Assembly: GCF_040196175.1 (NCBI RefSeq)
Contig: NZ_JBEFNF010000009.1
Coordinates: forward strand, 67,077-131,076
Length of the DNA: 64,000 nucleotides
Source: Halospina sp040196175
GTDB lineage: Bacteria > Pseudomonadota > Gammaproteobacteria > Pseudomonadales > Oleiphilaceae
Direction: 5' to 3'
Shown: positions 1 through 7,555 of the stretch, in pieces
Position numbering within the stretch: position 1 is the first letter of the stretch
How the letters are laid out: every line of letters begins with the position of its first letter
Translations under genes and position numbers: made by a program
The notes under the pieces: model-generated
Seen by the model: only the letters and a program-made list of their open reading frames with translations
Told to the model about the DNA's origin: nothing
Databases searched by the model: none

Positions 1-347
1 GTGGTCTTGCCGTGCGTGCCTGCCGCCGCAAGCACCCAGCGACCGTTGAGCACTTCCCTGGCCAGGAATTGCGGACCGGAGATATAGGGTAGGTTGCGGT
101 TGAGCATGTATTCCACGGCAGCATTGCCCCGCCCCAGCGCGTTGCCCACCACTACCAGATCCGGAGCGGGCTTGAGGGCCTCGCGATTATAGCCTTGATG
201 CAGTTCTATGCCGGCCTGTTCGAGCTGGGTGCTCATGGGTGGATAGACATTCTCGTCCGAGCCGGTGACCTCATGGCCGAGCTCGCGTGCCAGCAGCGCA
301 AGGCTGCCCATGAAGGTACCGCAGATACCGAGGATATGGATGTGCAT
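1..347 (-). CDS. mpl: UDP-N-acetylmuramate:L-Ala-gamma-D-Glu-meso-DAP ligase, N-terminal part
   Basis: This is the first 115 residues of Mpl; the rest lies beyond the window edge. Mpl joins the tripeptide recovered from old peptidoglycan to UDP-MurNAc, so wall material is recycled in the cytoplasm. The protein starts MHIHILGICGTFMGSLA, the Rossmann-type nucleotide-binding start of Mur ligases, and reaches the ATP-binding P-loop (AAGTHGKTT) just as the window ends. The GICGTFMG wording is typical of Mpl; MurC has GIGGSGMSG, as seen in the murC of this same window. It is transcribed away from the PPi-dependent phosphofructokinase gene, with about 150 nt between the two starts. Confidence 0.9.
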   Translation of the reverse strand, partial: MHIHILGICGTFMGSLALLARELGHEVTGSDENVYPPMSTQLEQAGIELHQGYNREALKPAPDLVVVGNALGRGNAAVEYMLNRNLPYISGPQFLAREVLNGRWVLAAAGTHGKT

Positions 348-500
348 AGTCCGCTGTTCCGGCCTGTTGTCCGTGGGTCACGCCATGGTATTGGAAATCC
401 CGGATAAACCCAATCGACTGATACCTGGATCATGCACAACGACGATGCTTTCAAGTATCATGCCTGACCATTTCAGTCTATCGCAGGAGGCTCAACAACC

Positions 501-1763
501 ATGGCGCCCAAGAATGCTTTCTATGCCCAGTCCGGAGGCGTGACTGCGGTCATCAACGCCAGTGCCGCGGGGGTGATTGAAACCGCACGCAACCACGGCG
601 ACCGTATCGGCAAGGTATTCGCCGGCCGCAACGGTATTACCGGCGCCCTCAAGGAGGAGCTGATCGACACCAGCCATGAAACCGACGAGCAGATCCGTGC
701 CCTGATCCACACACCCGGAGGCGCTTTCGGATCCTGCCGCCACAAGCTGCGTAACATTGATGAGAACCGCCACGAGTACGAGCGGCTCATCGAGGTTTTC
801 CGCGCCCACGACATCGGTTATTTCTTCTACAACGGCGGCGGCGACAGTCAGGACACAGCCTTCAAAGTCTCCCAGATGGCCGAACGCATGGGCTACCCGC
901 TCAACTGCATCGGTATTCCCAAGACGGTGGACAATGACCTGCCCTTCACCGACTGCTGCCCAGGCTTCGGCTCTGTCGCCAAGTACGTCGCCACCTCCAC
1001 GCTGGAGGCAAGCCTGGACATCCAGTCCATGTGCGACACCTCTACGAGGGTTTTCATCCTGGAAGTCATGGGCCGCCACGCGGGTTGGATCGCCGCCGCC
1101 GGTGGCCTGGCCGGAAAGAACCCCGGTGACGCGCCGCACATCATCGTCTTCCCGGAGCACCCCTTCGAGCGCGAGGCGTTCCTGAACAAAGTGGACCAGT
1201 GCGTGAAGGATCACGGGTTCTGCGTGGTAGTAGCCTCGGAGGGTGCTCAATACGAAGACGGGCGTTTCCTCGCTGAAGCCGGCCAGAAGGATGCCTTCGG
1301 CCATACCCAGCTGGGGGGCGTGGCGCCGACGCTGGCCAACATGGTGAAACAGTCGCTGGGACACAAGTACCACTGGGCGGTAGCCGACTACCTGCAGCGC
1401 TCGGCGCGCCACATTGCCTCGCAGACCGATGTGGAGCAGGCCTATGCCGTGGGTGAGGCTGCCGTCAACTATGCCCTCGAGGGCCGTAACGGCATCATGC
1501 CCATTATCAAACGCGAGTCTTCCAAACCCTATCACTGGCACATCAGCGAGGCGCCGCTGAACGAGGTTGCCAACCAGGAAAAGAAGATGCCGATCCACTT
1601 CACGACCGATGAGGGTTTCGGCATCACCTCCGACTGCCGCGACTATCTGGAGCCACTGATCAAGGGCGAGGCCTTCCCGCCATTCAACAATGGCCTACCG
1701 CAAGTAGCGAACCTTGAAAACCGCCCCGTGGAGAAAAAGCTCAAAGCCGACTTCAAGCTCTGA
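501..1763 (+). CDS. pfp: PPi-dependent 6-phosphofructokinase
   Basis: A 420-residue phosphofructokinase that interconverts fructose 6-phosphate and fructose 1,6-bisphosphate, probably with pyrophosphate as phosphoryl donor. The donor-site motif reads GGGDS (residues 112-116), so Asp stands where ATP-dependent enzymes have the second Gly of GGDGS. The catalytic motif is PKTVDND (140-146), with Lys141 where ATP enzymes have Gly; Asp plus Lys at these places is the known signature of PPi enzymes. Asp144 is the catalytic base, and MGRH (190-193) is the sugar phosphate site. AGGAGG lies 10 nt before the ATG. The reaction would be reversible and could serve both glycolysis and gluconeogenesis. The gene stands alone, divergent from mpl. 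Confidence 0.93.
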   Translation: MAPKNAFYAQSGGVTAVINASAAGVIETARNHGDRIGKVFAGRNGITGALKEELIDTSHETDEQIRALIHTPGGAFGSCRHKLRNIDENRHEYERLIEVFRAHDIGYFFYNGGGDSQDTAFKVSQMAERMGYPLNCIGIPKTVDNDLPFTDCCPGFGSVAKYVATSTLEASLDIQSMCDTSTRVFILEVMGRHAGWIAAAGGLAGKNPGDAPHIIVFPEHPFEREAFLNKVDQCVKDHGFCVVVASEGAQYEDGRFLAEAGQKDAFGHTQLGGVAPTLANMVKQSLGHKYHWAVADYLQRSARHIASQTDVEQAYAVGEAAVNYALEGRNGIMPIIKRESSKPYHWHISEAPLNEVANQEKKMPIHFTTDEGFGITSDCRDYLEPLIKGEAFPPFNNGLPQVANLENRPVEKKLKADFKL

Positions 1764-1769
1764 AGTGCA

Positions 1770-1961
1770 TCATGACCCGGAGTCGTCACTGCGGCGCCGG
1801 GTCATGGAGCGACGCTGGAACTGTTTCCAGAGATCGCCGCTGCCATGCTCCTTCAGATGTTCATCCAGAGTGCTCCCGGTTACCTGCATCCAGTCCAGAT
1901 GCTGCTTCCATCGCTCTTCCGGAATGGTCTCCGGACGTTGCATGTTCTCTTCATCGGCCAT
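1770..1961 (-). CDS. Small hypothetical protein, 63 aa
   Basis: I do not recognise this 63-residue protein. It is very polar, with no membrane segment or cysteine; the N-terminal half is acidic (MADEEN at the start) and the C-terminal end is basic and Ser-rich (RRRSMTRRRS). A strong ribosome binding site (GGAGGA) sits 9-10 nt before the ATG, which is the main reason to accept it. It lies between pfp, which converges on it 6 nt away, and the glutaredoxin gene on its own strand, 26 nt upstream. The last codons overlap a 9-bp inverted repeat at 1772-1805. It could be a minor operon partner of glutaredoxin or a false call. Confidence 0.5.
   Translation of the reverse strand: MADEENMQRPETIPEERWKQHLDWMQVTGSTLDEHLKEHGSGDLWKQFQRRSMTRRRSDDSGS
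1772..1805. repeat. Inverted repeat between convergent genes
   Basis: ATGACCCGG (1772-1780) and CCGGGTCAT (1797-1805) form a perfect 9-bp stem with a 16-nt loop. It lies 8 nt after the pfp stop codon and inside the last codons of the small convergent gene. No T-run follows on either strand, so it may be a weak or factor-assisted terminator, or an mRNA 3'-end stabiliser; its role is inference. Confidence 0.45.
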
Positions 1962-1987
1962 ACCTGCCTATCCTCCGTCATGGTGAT

Positions 1988-2230
1988 TCAGGTCTGATTC
2001 TGTTCCACGTACCGGGAAAATTCGTCGAATCCGCCAACATGACGATCACCGACAAAAATCTGCGGCACAGTGTGCACCGGGCTTCCTGTGATCTCGGAAA
2101 GGTCCTGTTTATCCATCCCCTCTGAGATCATATCCACCCATTCATGGTCCAGTCCGCGCGTTTCACACAGCCGGCGTGCGCCGGTACAGAAACCGCAGGA
2201 CGTTCGACCATAGATCGTTACTTTTTCCAT
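1988..2230 (-). CDS. grxC: Glutaredoxin (GrxC type)
   Basis: An 80-residue glutaredoxin, the usual length for GrxC, that reduces disulfides in the cytoplasm with glutathione. The active site is CGFC (Cys12-Cys15), a variant of the usual CPYC: the Pro-Tyr pair is replaced by Gly-Phe, which would change redox potential. The cis-proline motif TVPQIFVGD and the following GG that binds glutathione are both present, so it looks functional. In many proteobacteria grxC lies next to secB; no secB is seen here. A 63-codon gene follows 26 nt downstream. Confidence 0.9.
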   Translation of the reverse strand: MEKVTIYGRTSCGFCTGARRLCETRGLDHEWVDMISEGMDKQDLSEITGSPVHTVPQIFVGDRHVGGFDEFSRYVEQNQT

Positions 2231-2302
2231 TACCGATCTCCTCGGATCATGCGTTTTGGAGGCGCAACGTTACCATGGGAAACGCCATCAGCCAGCGGCG
2301 CA

Positions 2303-3694
2303 TTACGGTTTCGCGTAAAGGTAATGGCGCAGCACGGGCTCGCCGTCGAATTCCGCCGCCAGAACCGCGATAAAGGTATAGACCCCTACCAGTTTGCGGT
2401 TAAGGAAGATGAACTCCCGCGGCGGGATCCGGAAATAGCGATTGATGGCCGAGCGCGTAGCTTCCCGCGCTACCCGATTGGGAAGATCACTCTGCTTCCA
2501 GCGGTATTCGCCGCGTTCGTTCACCGCGTAATCCGGCTTTTCCATAGCGTCACCACTGAGCGGCTCCAGCACCCTCATGCAGACCTGGCCGAACCGCTCC
2601 AGAACGGGCTGAGGCCAGTCACTCTGCATGAAGTTGAGTTTGATGCCACCCTGGATGACGGCCTCCAGATCCTGTTCATAAGAGGCCCGGATCATATCGC
2701 GCACAGGGCCCAGGAAGTCATCAGAATAGCGCTGAACGGCGCCGAAATCCAGCAGTACGATGCCGTCGCAGTCACCGGTTTCCTCGGCCAGACGAATGCG
2801 GTAGTTGCCGAAATTTGGATCGGTCTGGATTTCGTTCCAAGTAAAGAGCTCGCTCAGAAACAGCTCCAACGCGGCTTTGCCCAATGCCGAACGGCGCTCC
2901 AGCGACAGTGATTGCACCTCATCAGCGCCCACCGGATGACCGGACTCAAAGGTCGAAGCGATGACATGGTCACTGGAGTATTCAGCAATGACGCGGGGCA
3001 CGATGAAGCGCCGATCACCCGCGAGTTTCTGACGAAATGATTCGGTAGTGTGCGCCTCCAGGCGGTAATCCACTTCCCGGTGCATCATCGCTCGGACCTC
3101 TTCGAGCCATTCATCAAAAGCAGGCCCCCAGGAAACCACACGGGCCATTTTCAGAACCTGGGCCACCGAGTTCAGGTCCGAATCCACGGCATTGGCGACA
3201 CCAGGGTACTGGATCTTGAGCACCAGCTCTTCCCCACTGGAACGACGACGGGCTCTGTGAACCTGCCCAAGAGAAGCAGCGCCAAGGGGCTCCGGGTCGA
3301 CTTCCAGCTCGGCAAGCCGCTGTTCGCCCAGCTCATCCTTCAGGGTTCGTTCAATGGTCGCCCATTCCAGCGAAGTGGTACGATCCTCAAGCGTATGCAG
3401 CGCCTCGGTAACCTCTTCGGGCAGGAAATGTTCGCCATAGAGAGCCATGATCTGACCGATTTTGACCACGCTGCCCTTGAGCTCCCCCAGCTCCTCTACC
3501 AGGTACTGGGCTTGGCGGGAGAGCATGTCACTACGGCGTTTCTGGCGACCCTCACGGCTTCCAAGCCAGTTGGTGGCGTAATGCGTGGCCATACGGGTAC
3601 CTGCAGAGAGGCCAGCCCGTGTCAGGCTCAGGCGCCGTTCGAAGCTACCTGTTTTGATGCGGGAAACCGAACTGCGCTTTTTTTCGGAACCCAT
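2303..3694 (-). CDS. ABC1/AarF (UbiB-like) family kinase-like protein
   Basis: A 463-residue member of the ABC1/AarF/COQ8 family of atypical protein-kinase-like ATPases. The family motifs are present: the KxGQ helix (GSVVKIGQ, about residue 75), the Ala-rich nucleotide loop (GAASLGQVHRA, about 140) that replaces the kinase Gly-rich loop, the catalytic QTDPNFGN, and LDFG. Family members such as UbiB support ubiquinone synthesis. This one lacks the two C-terminal membrane helices of E. coli UbiB, and it is not beside ubiE or ubiJ, so it is probably a paralogous ABC1 protein rather than UbiB itself. Its ATG directly abuts the lipB stop codon, so the two are likely cotranscribed. Confidence 0.85.
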   Translation of the reverse strand: MGSEKKRSSVSRIKTGSFERRLSLTRAGLSAGTRMATHYATNWLGSREGRQKRRSDMLSRQAQYLVEELGELKGSVVKIGQIMALYGEHFLPEEVTEALHTLEDRTTSLEWATIERTLKDELGEQRLAELEVDPEPLGAASLGQVHRARRRSSGEELVLKIQYPGVANAVDSDLNSVAQVLKMARVVSWGPAFDEWLEEVRAMMHREVDYRLEAHTTESFRQKLAGDRRFIVPRVIAEYSSDHVIASTFESGHPVGADEVQSLSLERRSALGKAALELFLSELFTWNEIQTDPNFGNYRIRLAEETGDCDGIVLLDFGAVQRYSDDFLGPVRDMIRASYEQDLEAVIQGGIKLNFMQSDWPQPVLERFGQVCMRVLEPLSGDAMEKPDYAVNERGEYRWKQSDLPNRVAREATRSAINRYFRIPPREFIFLNRKLVGVYTFIAVLAAEFDGEPVLRHYLYAKP

Positions 3695-4342
3695 TCACTC
3701 GCTCCCGGCCAGTTGTAACCGCTCCAGCAGTTTCCGCTGGACGATATCCGATACGGCATCCAGGGAAACCGCGCCACCGATCTGATCGCGGATCTGGGTT
3801 ACCGGCATCCCAGCGTAGCCACAGGGATTGATCCGCTGAAAAGGCGCAAGATCCATGTCCACATTGAGTGCTAGCCCATGATAGGCGCAGCCACGCCGCA
3901 CCCGCAGACCAAGAGAGGCGATCTTCTCACCGGCAACGTAGACTCCCGGCGCATCCTGGCGCGGCGCTGCCTCAATATCCCAGTGTGCCAGCGCTGCCAC
4001 CGTAGTGTCTTCCAGCAGGCTCACCAGTTGCCGCACTCCCAAACCGCGACGACGGATGTCGATCAGGGTGTAGACCATCAACTGCCCGGGTCCGTGATAG
4101 GTGACCTGACCACCACGATCCACCTGAACCACGGGAATATCACCAGGCATAAGGATATGTTCCGCGCGCCCCGCCTGACCCTGGGTGAACACCGGCTCAT
4201 GCTCAAGCAGCCAGCATGCATCCGGAGTTCCGTGATCCCGGGCGTCAGTGAAGGCTTTCATAGCCTCGAGGATGGGTTGGTAGCGACGACGCCCGAGCCA
4301 CTCAACTCTGGGCCCGGATGGGATGGCAGAATCCTCCGGCAT
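3695..4342 (-). CDS. lipB: Octanoyltransferase LipB
   Basis: A 215-residue LipB. It moves the octanoyl group from acyl carrier protein to the lipoyl domains of enzymes such as pyruvate dehydrogenase, the first step of lipoate synthesis. The family signature RGGQVTYHGPGQ (residues 76-87), the catalytic Lys140 (AGEKIASLG) and Cys174 (INPCGYAG) are all present. Its start codon shares one base with the stop of ybeD (TGATG), the classic ybeD-lipB pairing, which suggests translational coupling. lipA, often next in this operon, is absent from the window; the ABC1 gene follows instead. Confidence 0.96.
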   Translation of the reverse strand: MPEDSAIPSGPRVEWLGRRRYQPILEAMKAFTDARDHGTPDACWLLEHEPVFTQGQAGRAEHILMPGDIPVVQVDRGGQVTYHGPGQLMVYTLIDIRRRGLGVRQLVSLLEDTTVAALAHWDIEAAPRQDAPGVYVAGEKIASLGLRVRRGCAYHGLALNVDMDLAPFQRINPCGYAGMPVTQIRDQIGGAVSLDAVSDIVQRKLLERLQLAGSE

Positions 4343-4611
4343 CAGACCACCATGTGCACCTGCCCGGTGGCCTTAAGCGCCGCGAACAATTCGTTGAGCT
4401 GGTCTTCGCCGGTGGCGCGCAGGGTTATTCGCAGCGAGATGAAACGACCGTTACGGCTCGGCTGAGCCGCAAGGTCTGCAGGATCAAACGCCGGATCGAA
4501 CCGCTGTACAACCCGGGTCACCGTCAGCGCGAAGTCCTCGCTGTAGTCTCCGATCACTTTGATCGGGTAGTCGCAGGGAAACTCGATCTGTCGATTCTGG
4601 TCTTCAATCAT
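4342..4611 (-). CDS. ybeD: DUF493/UPF0250 protein YbeD
   Basis: An 89-residue protein of the YbeD (DUF493) family, a small ferredoxin-like fold of unknown role often encoded between dacA and lipB. The typical start (IEFPCDYPIKVIG) and C-terminal repeats of beta strands (GRFISLRITLRATG) match the family. It resembles an ACT-like regulatory domain, so an effector-binding role has been suggested, but I know of no settled function. It lies 10 nt after dacA and overlaps lipB by one base, keeping the dacA-ybeD-lipB order of E. coli. Confidence 0.9.
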   Translation of the reverse strand: MIEDQNRQIEFPCDYPIKVIGDYSEDFALTVTRVVQRFDPAFDPADLAAQPSRNGRFISLRITLRATGEDQLNELFAALKATGQVHMVV

Positions 4612-4621
4612 GCCCTACAGG

Positions 4622-5773
4622 TTACTGGAAGAGCCCGAAGAAGAACAGCTTGATGGCATCCCAGATCCGCCGGAAGAATCCGCCCTCTTCCACCGAGTGC
4701 AGCGCTACCAGCTCGCGTTCGGCCAGGGTTGTATCTTCATGGCTGACAATCAGGTCTCCAAGCACGCTGCCCCGCTCGACAGGCGCTTCCAGCACGGACT
4801 GCACGGATACTTTAGGCTCCAGTTTCTCACGTGCGCCGTTGGGCACAGTCAGATACAGATCCTCCTGAAGCCCAAGATCCAGCTGATCACTCGCCCCCTT
4901 CCACACGCGACTGTCGGTGATCTTCTGGCCGCCCTCGTAGAGGCGGAAGGTCTCGTAATAGCGAAAGCCATAGTTGAGCAGTTGCTGGGATTCCCGCGCG
5001 CGCGCCTCGGAACTGGAAGCACCCATGACAACACTAACGAGGCGCATGCCATCACGCTCAGCCGAGGCCGCCAGGCAGTAACCCGCCTCCTCAGTGTGGC
5101 CGGTCTTGAGACCGTCTACGGATTTGTCCCGCCACAGCAGGCGGTTTCGGTTCGGCTGACGGATACCGTTATAGGTGTAGTAACGCTTCGAGTAGAGATC
5201 ATAGCTTTCCGGGAAATCCCGGATCTTGGCCCGGGCGAGAATCGCCATGTCCCGTGCTGTGGTGTGCATATCCGGATCCGGCAGCCCCGTGGCGTTGGTG
5301 AAGTGGGTGTTCGCCATGCCCAGCTGCTGCGCCTGCTGGTTCATCATCTGAGCGAAGGACCCCTCACCACCGGCGATGTGTTCCGCCAGCGCCACACTGG
5401 CATCATTGCCGGACTGAACGATGACCCCATGCATCAGCTCGCGTACCGAGACCTGTGTGCCCTCGCGCAGGAACATACGCGAGCCGCCCGTCTGCCACGC
5501 ACGGACGCTGACGGTCGTCTCTTCGTCCATACTCAGGCGGCCCGCCTCGGTCTCGCGATCAGCGATATAGGCGGTCATCATCTTGGTCAGACTGGCGGGA
5601 GCCACTTGCTCGTCGGCGTTCCGCTCCACCAGCACCCGTCCACTCTGGGCGTCCATAAGGATGTAGGAGTGGGCACCCAGTTCGGGGGGCGAGGGAATCA
5701 GGCTCGCGGCCTGCAGCGGTGTTGCCGCCAGGACCATACTAAGAGCCAGTAGAATCGAGAACAGCTTGCGCAT
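4622..5773 (-). CDS. dacA: D-alanyl-D-alanine carboxypeptidase (PBP5/6 type)
   Basis: A 383-residue low-mass penicillin-binding protein that removes the terminal D-Ala from peptidoglycan stem peptides in the periplasm and so limits cross-linking. A cleaved signal peptide ends near ATPLQAA (residue 22). The three active-site motifs are intact: SLTK (Ser61, Lys64), SGN (121-123) and KTG (223-225). The C-terminal beta-rich domain ends in an amphipathic helix (DAIKLFFFGLFQ), as in PBP5, which anchors the enzyme to the outer leaflet of the inner membrane. It sits between rlpA and ybeD in the wall-elongation block. Confidence 0.97.
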   Translation of the reverse strand: MRKLFSILLALSMVLAATPLQAASLIPSPPELGAHSYILMDAQSGRVLVERNADEQVAPASLTKMMTAYIADRETEAGRLSMDEETTVSVRAWQTGGSRMFLREGTQVSVRELMHGVIVQSGNDASVALAEHIAGGEGSFAQMMNQQAQQLGMANTHFTNATGLPDPDMHTTARDMAILARAKIRDFPESYDLYSKRYYTYNGIRQPNRNRLLWRDKSVDGLKTGHTEEAGYCLAASAERDGMRLVSVVMGASSSEARARESQQLLNYGFRYYETFRLYEGGQKITDSRVWKGASDQLDLGLQEDLYLTVPNGAREKLEPKVSVQSVLEAPVERGSVLGDLIVSHEDTTLAERELVALHSVEEGGFFRRIWDAIKLFFFGLFQ

Positions 5774-5793
5774 GGTTGAATCGTCCTGATGTA

Positions 5794-6678
5794 TCAGCCC
5801 GCGCTTCCAGCGGGCCGCTTGATGATGATGGACTGCCCCAGTTCGTTACGCTCAATGGCCCGTACCGCCTGCTCTGCGGCGCCCCGTTCGCGGAATGGCC
5901 CCACCCACACTCTGTGGACCGGGGAATCATGCGCGCTGCGGACCAGATGCACTTCACTCGCTGTCACCATGTGAAGCTGAGCCTTGAGCTGGGTAGCGGC
6001 CGTTAAATTACCAAACGCACCCACCTGAACAAAGAGACGATCCTCTTTTTTGCCGGATGGTAATGCAGCGTTGTCCTGCGCTTGCGCCTCACCCCCATCA
6101 GCGGATGGACTTCTTTGCGCTTTTTGCTCTGGTGGCCGGGTTGCCAGTGCCTCAACATGAACCTGCGCCGTTCCCTGGCCGTCAAACCCGAGAACCCGCG
6201 CCGCCGCATAGGACAGATCAATCAGGCGATCACCGTGAAACGGCCCGCGATCGTTTACCCGGACAATGGTGGAGCGGTCATTATCCAGATTCGTCACCCG
6301 AGCATAGGTGGGCAGAGGCAGACTGCGGTGAGCCGCACTGAGTTCGTACATATCATAGGTCTCACCATTGGATGTGAGGTGCCCATGGAATTTACGGCCA
6401 TACCAACTGGCAGTGCCGGTTGCTTCATAGCCTTTTGCGGAAGCCATTACTTGATAGCTTTCGCCCCAGACCTCATAAGGCGATTTATTGCCCGATTTGC
6501 TGGGCGGTTCATACCGTGGTTCCGGCTCGCTTATGCTGGCCATGTCCAGTTCACGCTCGGGGCCAGCGTCCCTGGCCAGGGTGTAACGCGAATCCGACTG
6601 ACGCTGCTGGCCAACACCTGCACAGCCGATCAGCGTCAGTACAAACAACGCAACCAGAAGATGACGTCCGCCTCTCAT
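5794..6678 (-). CDS. rlpA: Endolytic peptidoglycan transglycosylase RlpA with SPOR domain
   Basis: A 294-residue outer-membrane lipoprotein. The lipobox is LIGC (Cys19). A double-psi beta-barrel domain (about residues 80-170) carries the residues needed for lytic activity in Pseudomonas RlpA: Glu in SNGETYDMYE, His in SAAHRSLPLP and Asp in VRVNDRGPF. A SPOR domain (about 210-290, starting DRLFVQVGAFG) follows an acidic, Ala/Gln-rich linker; SPOR binds denuded glycan strands at the septum. It therefore probably cuts such strands during daughter-cell separation. It follows mltB by one base and precedes dacA in the elongation operon. Confidence 0.95.
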   Translation of the reverse strand: MRGGRHLLVALFVLTLIGCAGVGQQRQSDSRYTLARDAGPERELDMASISEPEPRYEPPSKSGNKSPYEVWGESYQVMASAKGYEATGTASWYGRKFHGHLTSNGETYDMYELSAAHRSLPLPTYARVTNLDNDRSTIVRVNDRGPFHGDRLIDLSYAAARVLGFDGQGTAQVHVEALATRPPEQKAQRSPSADGGEAQAQDNAALPSGKKEDRLFVQVGAFGNLTAATQLKAQLHMVTASEVHLVRSAHDSPVHRVWVGPFRERGAAEQAVRAIERNELGQSIIIKRPAGSAG

Positions 6679-6679
6679 A

Positions 6680-7546
6680 TCAACCTGACTCCTTCAGGCG
6701 CTGCGCCAGCGACCACGCAGCCATTGCATACAGATCACTGTGATTATAGCGCGTAATCACCTCAAAGTTACTGTGGGCGATCCGGAACTGGTCTTTGCCT
6801 TGCGCTCGCAACCGCAACAAGCGGGTATCACCGACAGGGCCGCGCCATTGCGAAAGTGACATAACCACGGGGGCTCCCGGTTGCCAGTCATGGGCATGGA
6901 AATAATGGGCCACGCTGCCGATGGCATCCACCGGATCGTCAAAAAGATCCATAATGCCATCGTCGTCGAAATCCACGGCGTAATGACGGTAACTGCTGGC
7001 GATGAACTGGCCATAACCCATGGCCCCGGCGTAGGACCCCCTGGGCTTGCGCGGATCAAAGCCCTGCTCGCGTGCCAGAAGCAGAAAATGGCGAAGCTCC
7101 TCGCGGAAGAAATCCGCCCTGGGCGGGTATCCGAATCCCAGTGTGACCAGGGCATCCAGCACCCGATCGTTACCTTTATGGCGCCCATAATAGGTTTCAA
7201 TACCGATGATGGCCGCCACAAGCTCGGCCGGCACACCATAGGTCGCCTCAGCTCGAGCCAGGGTTTCCTGATGGCGGTCCATGAAGGCTCTGCCTTCCGC
7301 CACCCTGTCCGGAGTCAGAAAAATCGCCCGGTATTCGCCCCACGCCAGCACCTTCTCCGCGGGCGCGCTGATGCGTTCGATCACGGCTTTGTCATGGCGG
7401 GCATCGTCCAGCCATTCAGCGACCTGGCTTCGATCAAAACCCTCCTGCTGAACCATGCGCTCGATGAAATGCTCCCGCTCAGAAGGCGCTCCGGATACGG
7501 TGAGACTGAACACAGCGGTCAACAGGAGTACGGCAAGTCGGGCCAT
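6680..7546 (-). CDS. mltB: Lytic murein transglycosylase B
   Basis: A 288-residue lytic transglycosylase that cleaves MurNAc-GlcNAc bonds to form 1,6-anhydro-MurNAc ends. The catalytic Glu is Glu117 in AAIIGIETYYGRHKG, and GAMGYGQFIASSY is the second family signature. The N-terminus is a signal peptide (about residues 1-20, ending SGAPS) without the lipobox cysteine of E. coli MltB, so the mature enzyme is predicted to be soluble in the periplasm, like Slt35 or the soluble MltB paralogs. It is shorter than E. coli MltB (361 residues). It lies 9 nt after rodA and one base before rlpA. Confidence 0.93.
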   Translation of the reverse strand: MARLAVLLLTAVFSLTVSGAPSEREHFIERMVQQEGFDRSQVAEWLDDARHDKAVIERISAPAEKVLAWGEYRAIFLTPDRVAEGRAFMDRHQETLARAEATYGVPAELVAAIIGIETYYGRHKGNDRVLDALVTLGFGYPPRADFFREELRHFLLLAREQGFDPRKPRGSYAGAMGYGQFIASSYRHYAVDFDDDGIMDLFDDPVDAIGSVAHYFHAHDWQPGAPVVMSLSQWRGPVGDTRLLRLRAQGKDQFRIAHSNFEVITRYNHSDLYAMAAWSLAQRLKESG

Positions 7547-7555
7547 AGCGTTGGG

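Noticed and set aside
492..1598. Long reading frame on the minus strand opposite the phosphofructokinase gene
   Set aside because: It has no recognisable domain, no ribosome binding site, and the opposite strand encodes a complete, motif-rich enzyme; high GC makes such frames common.
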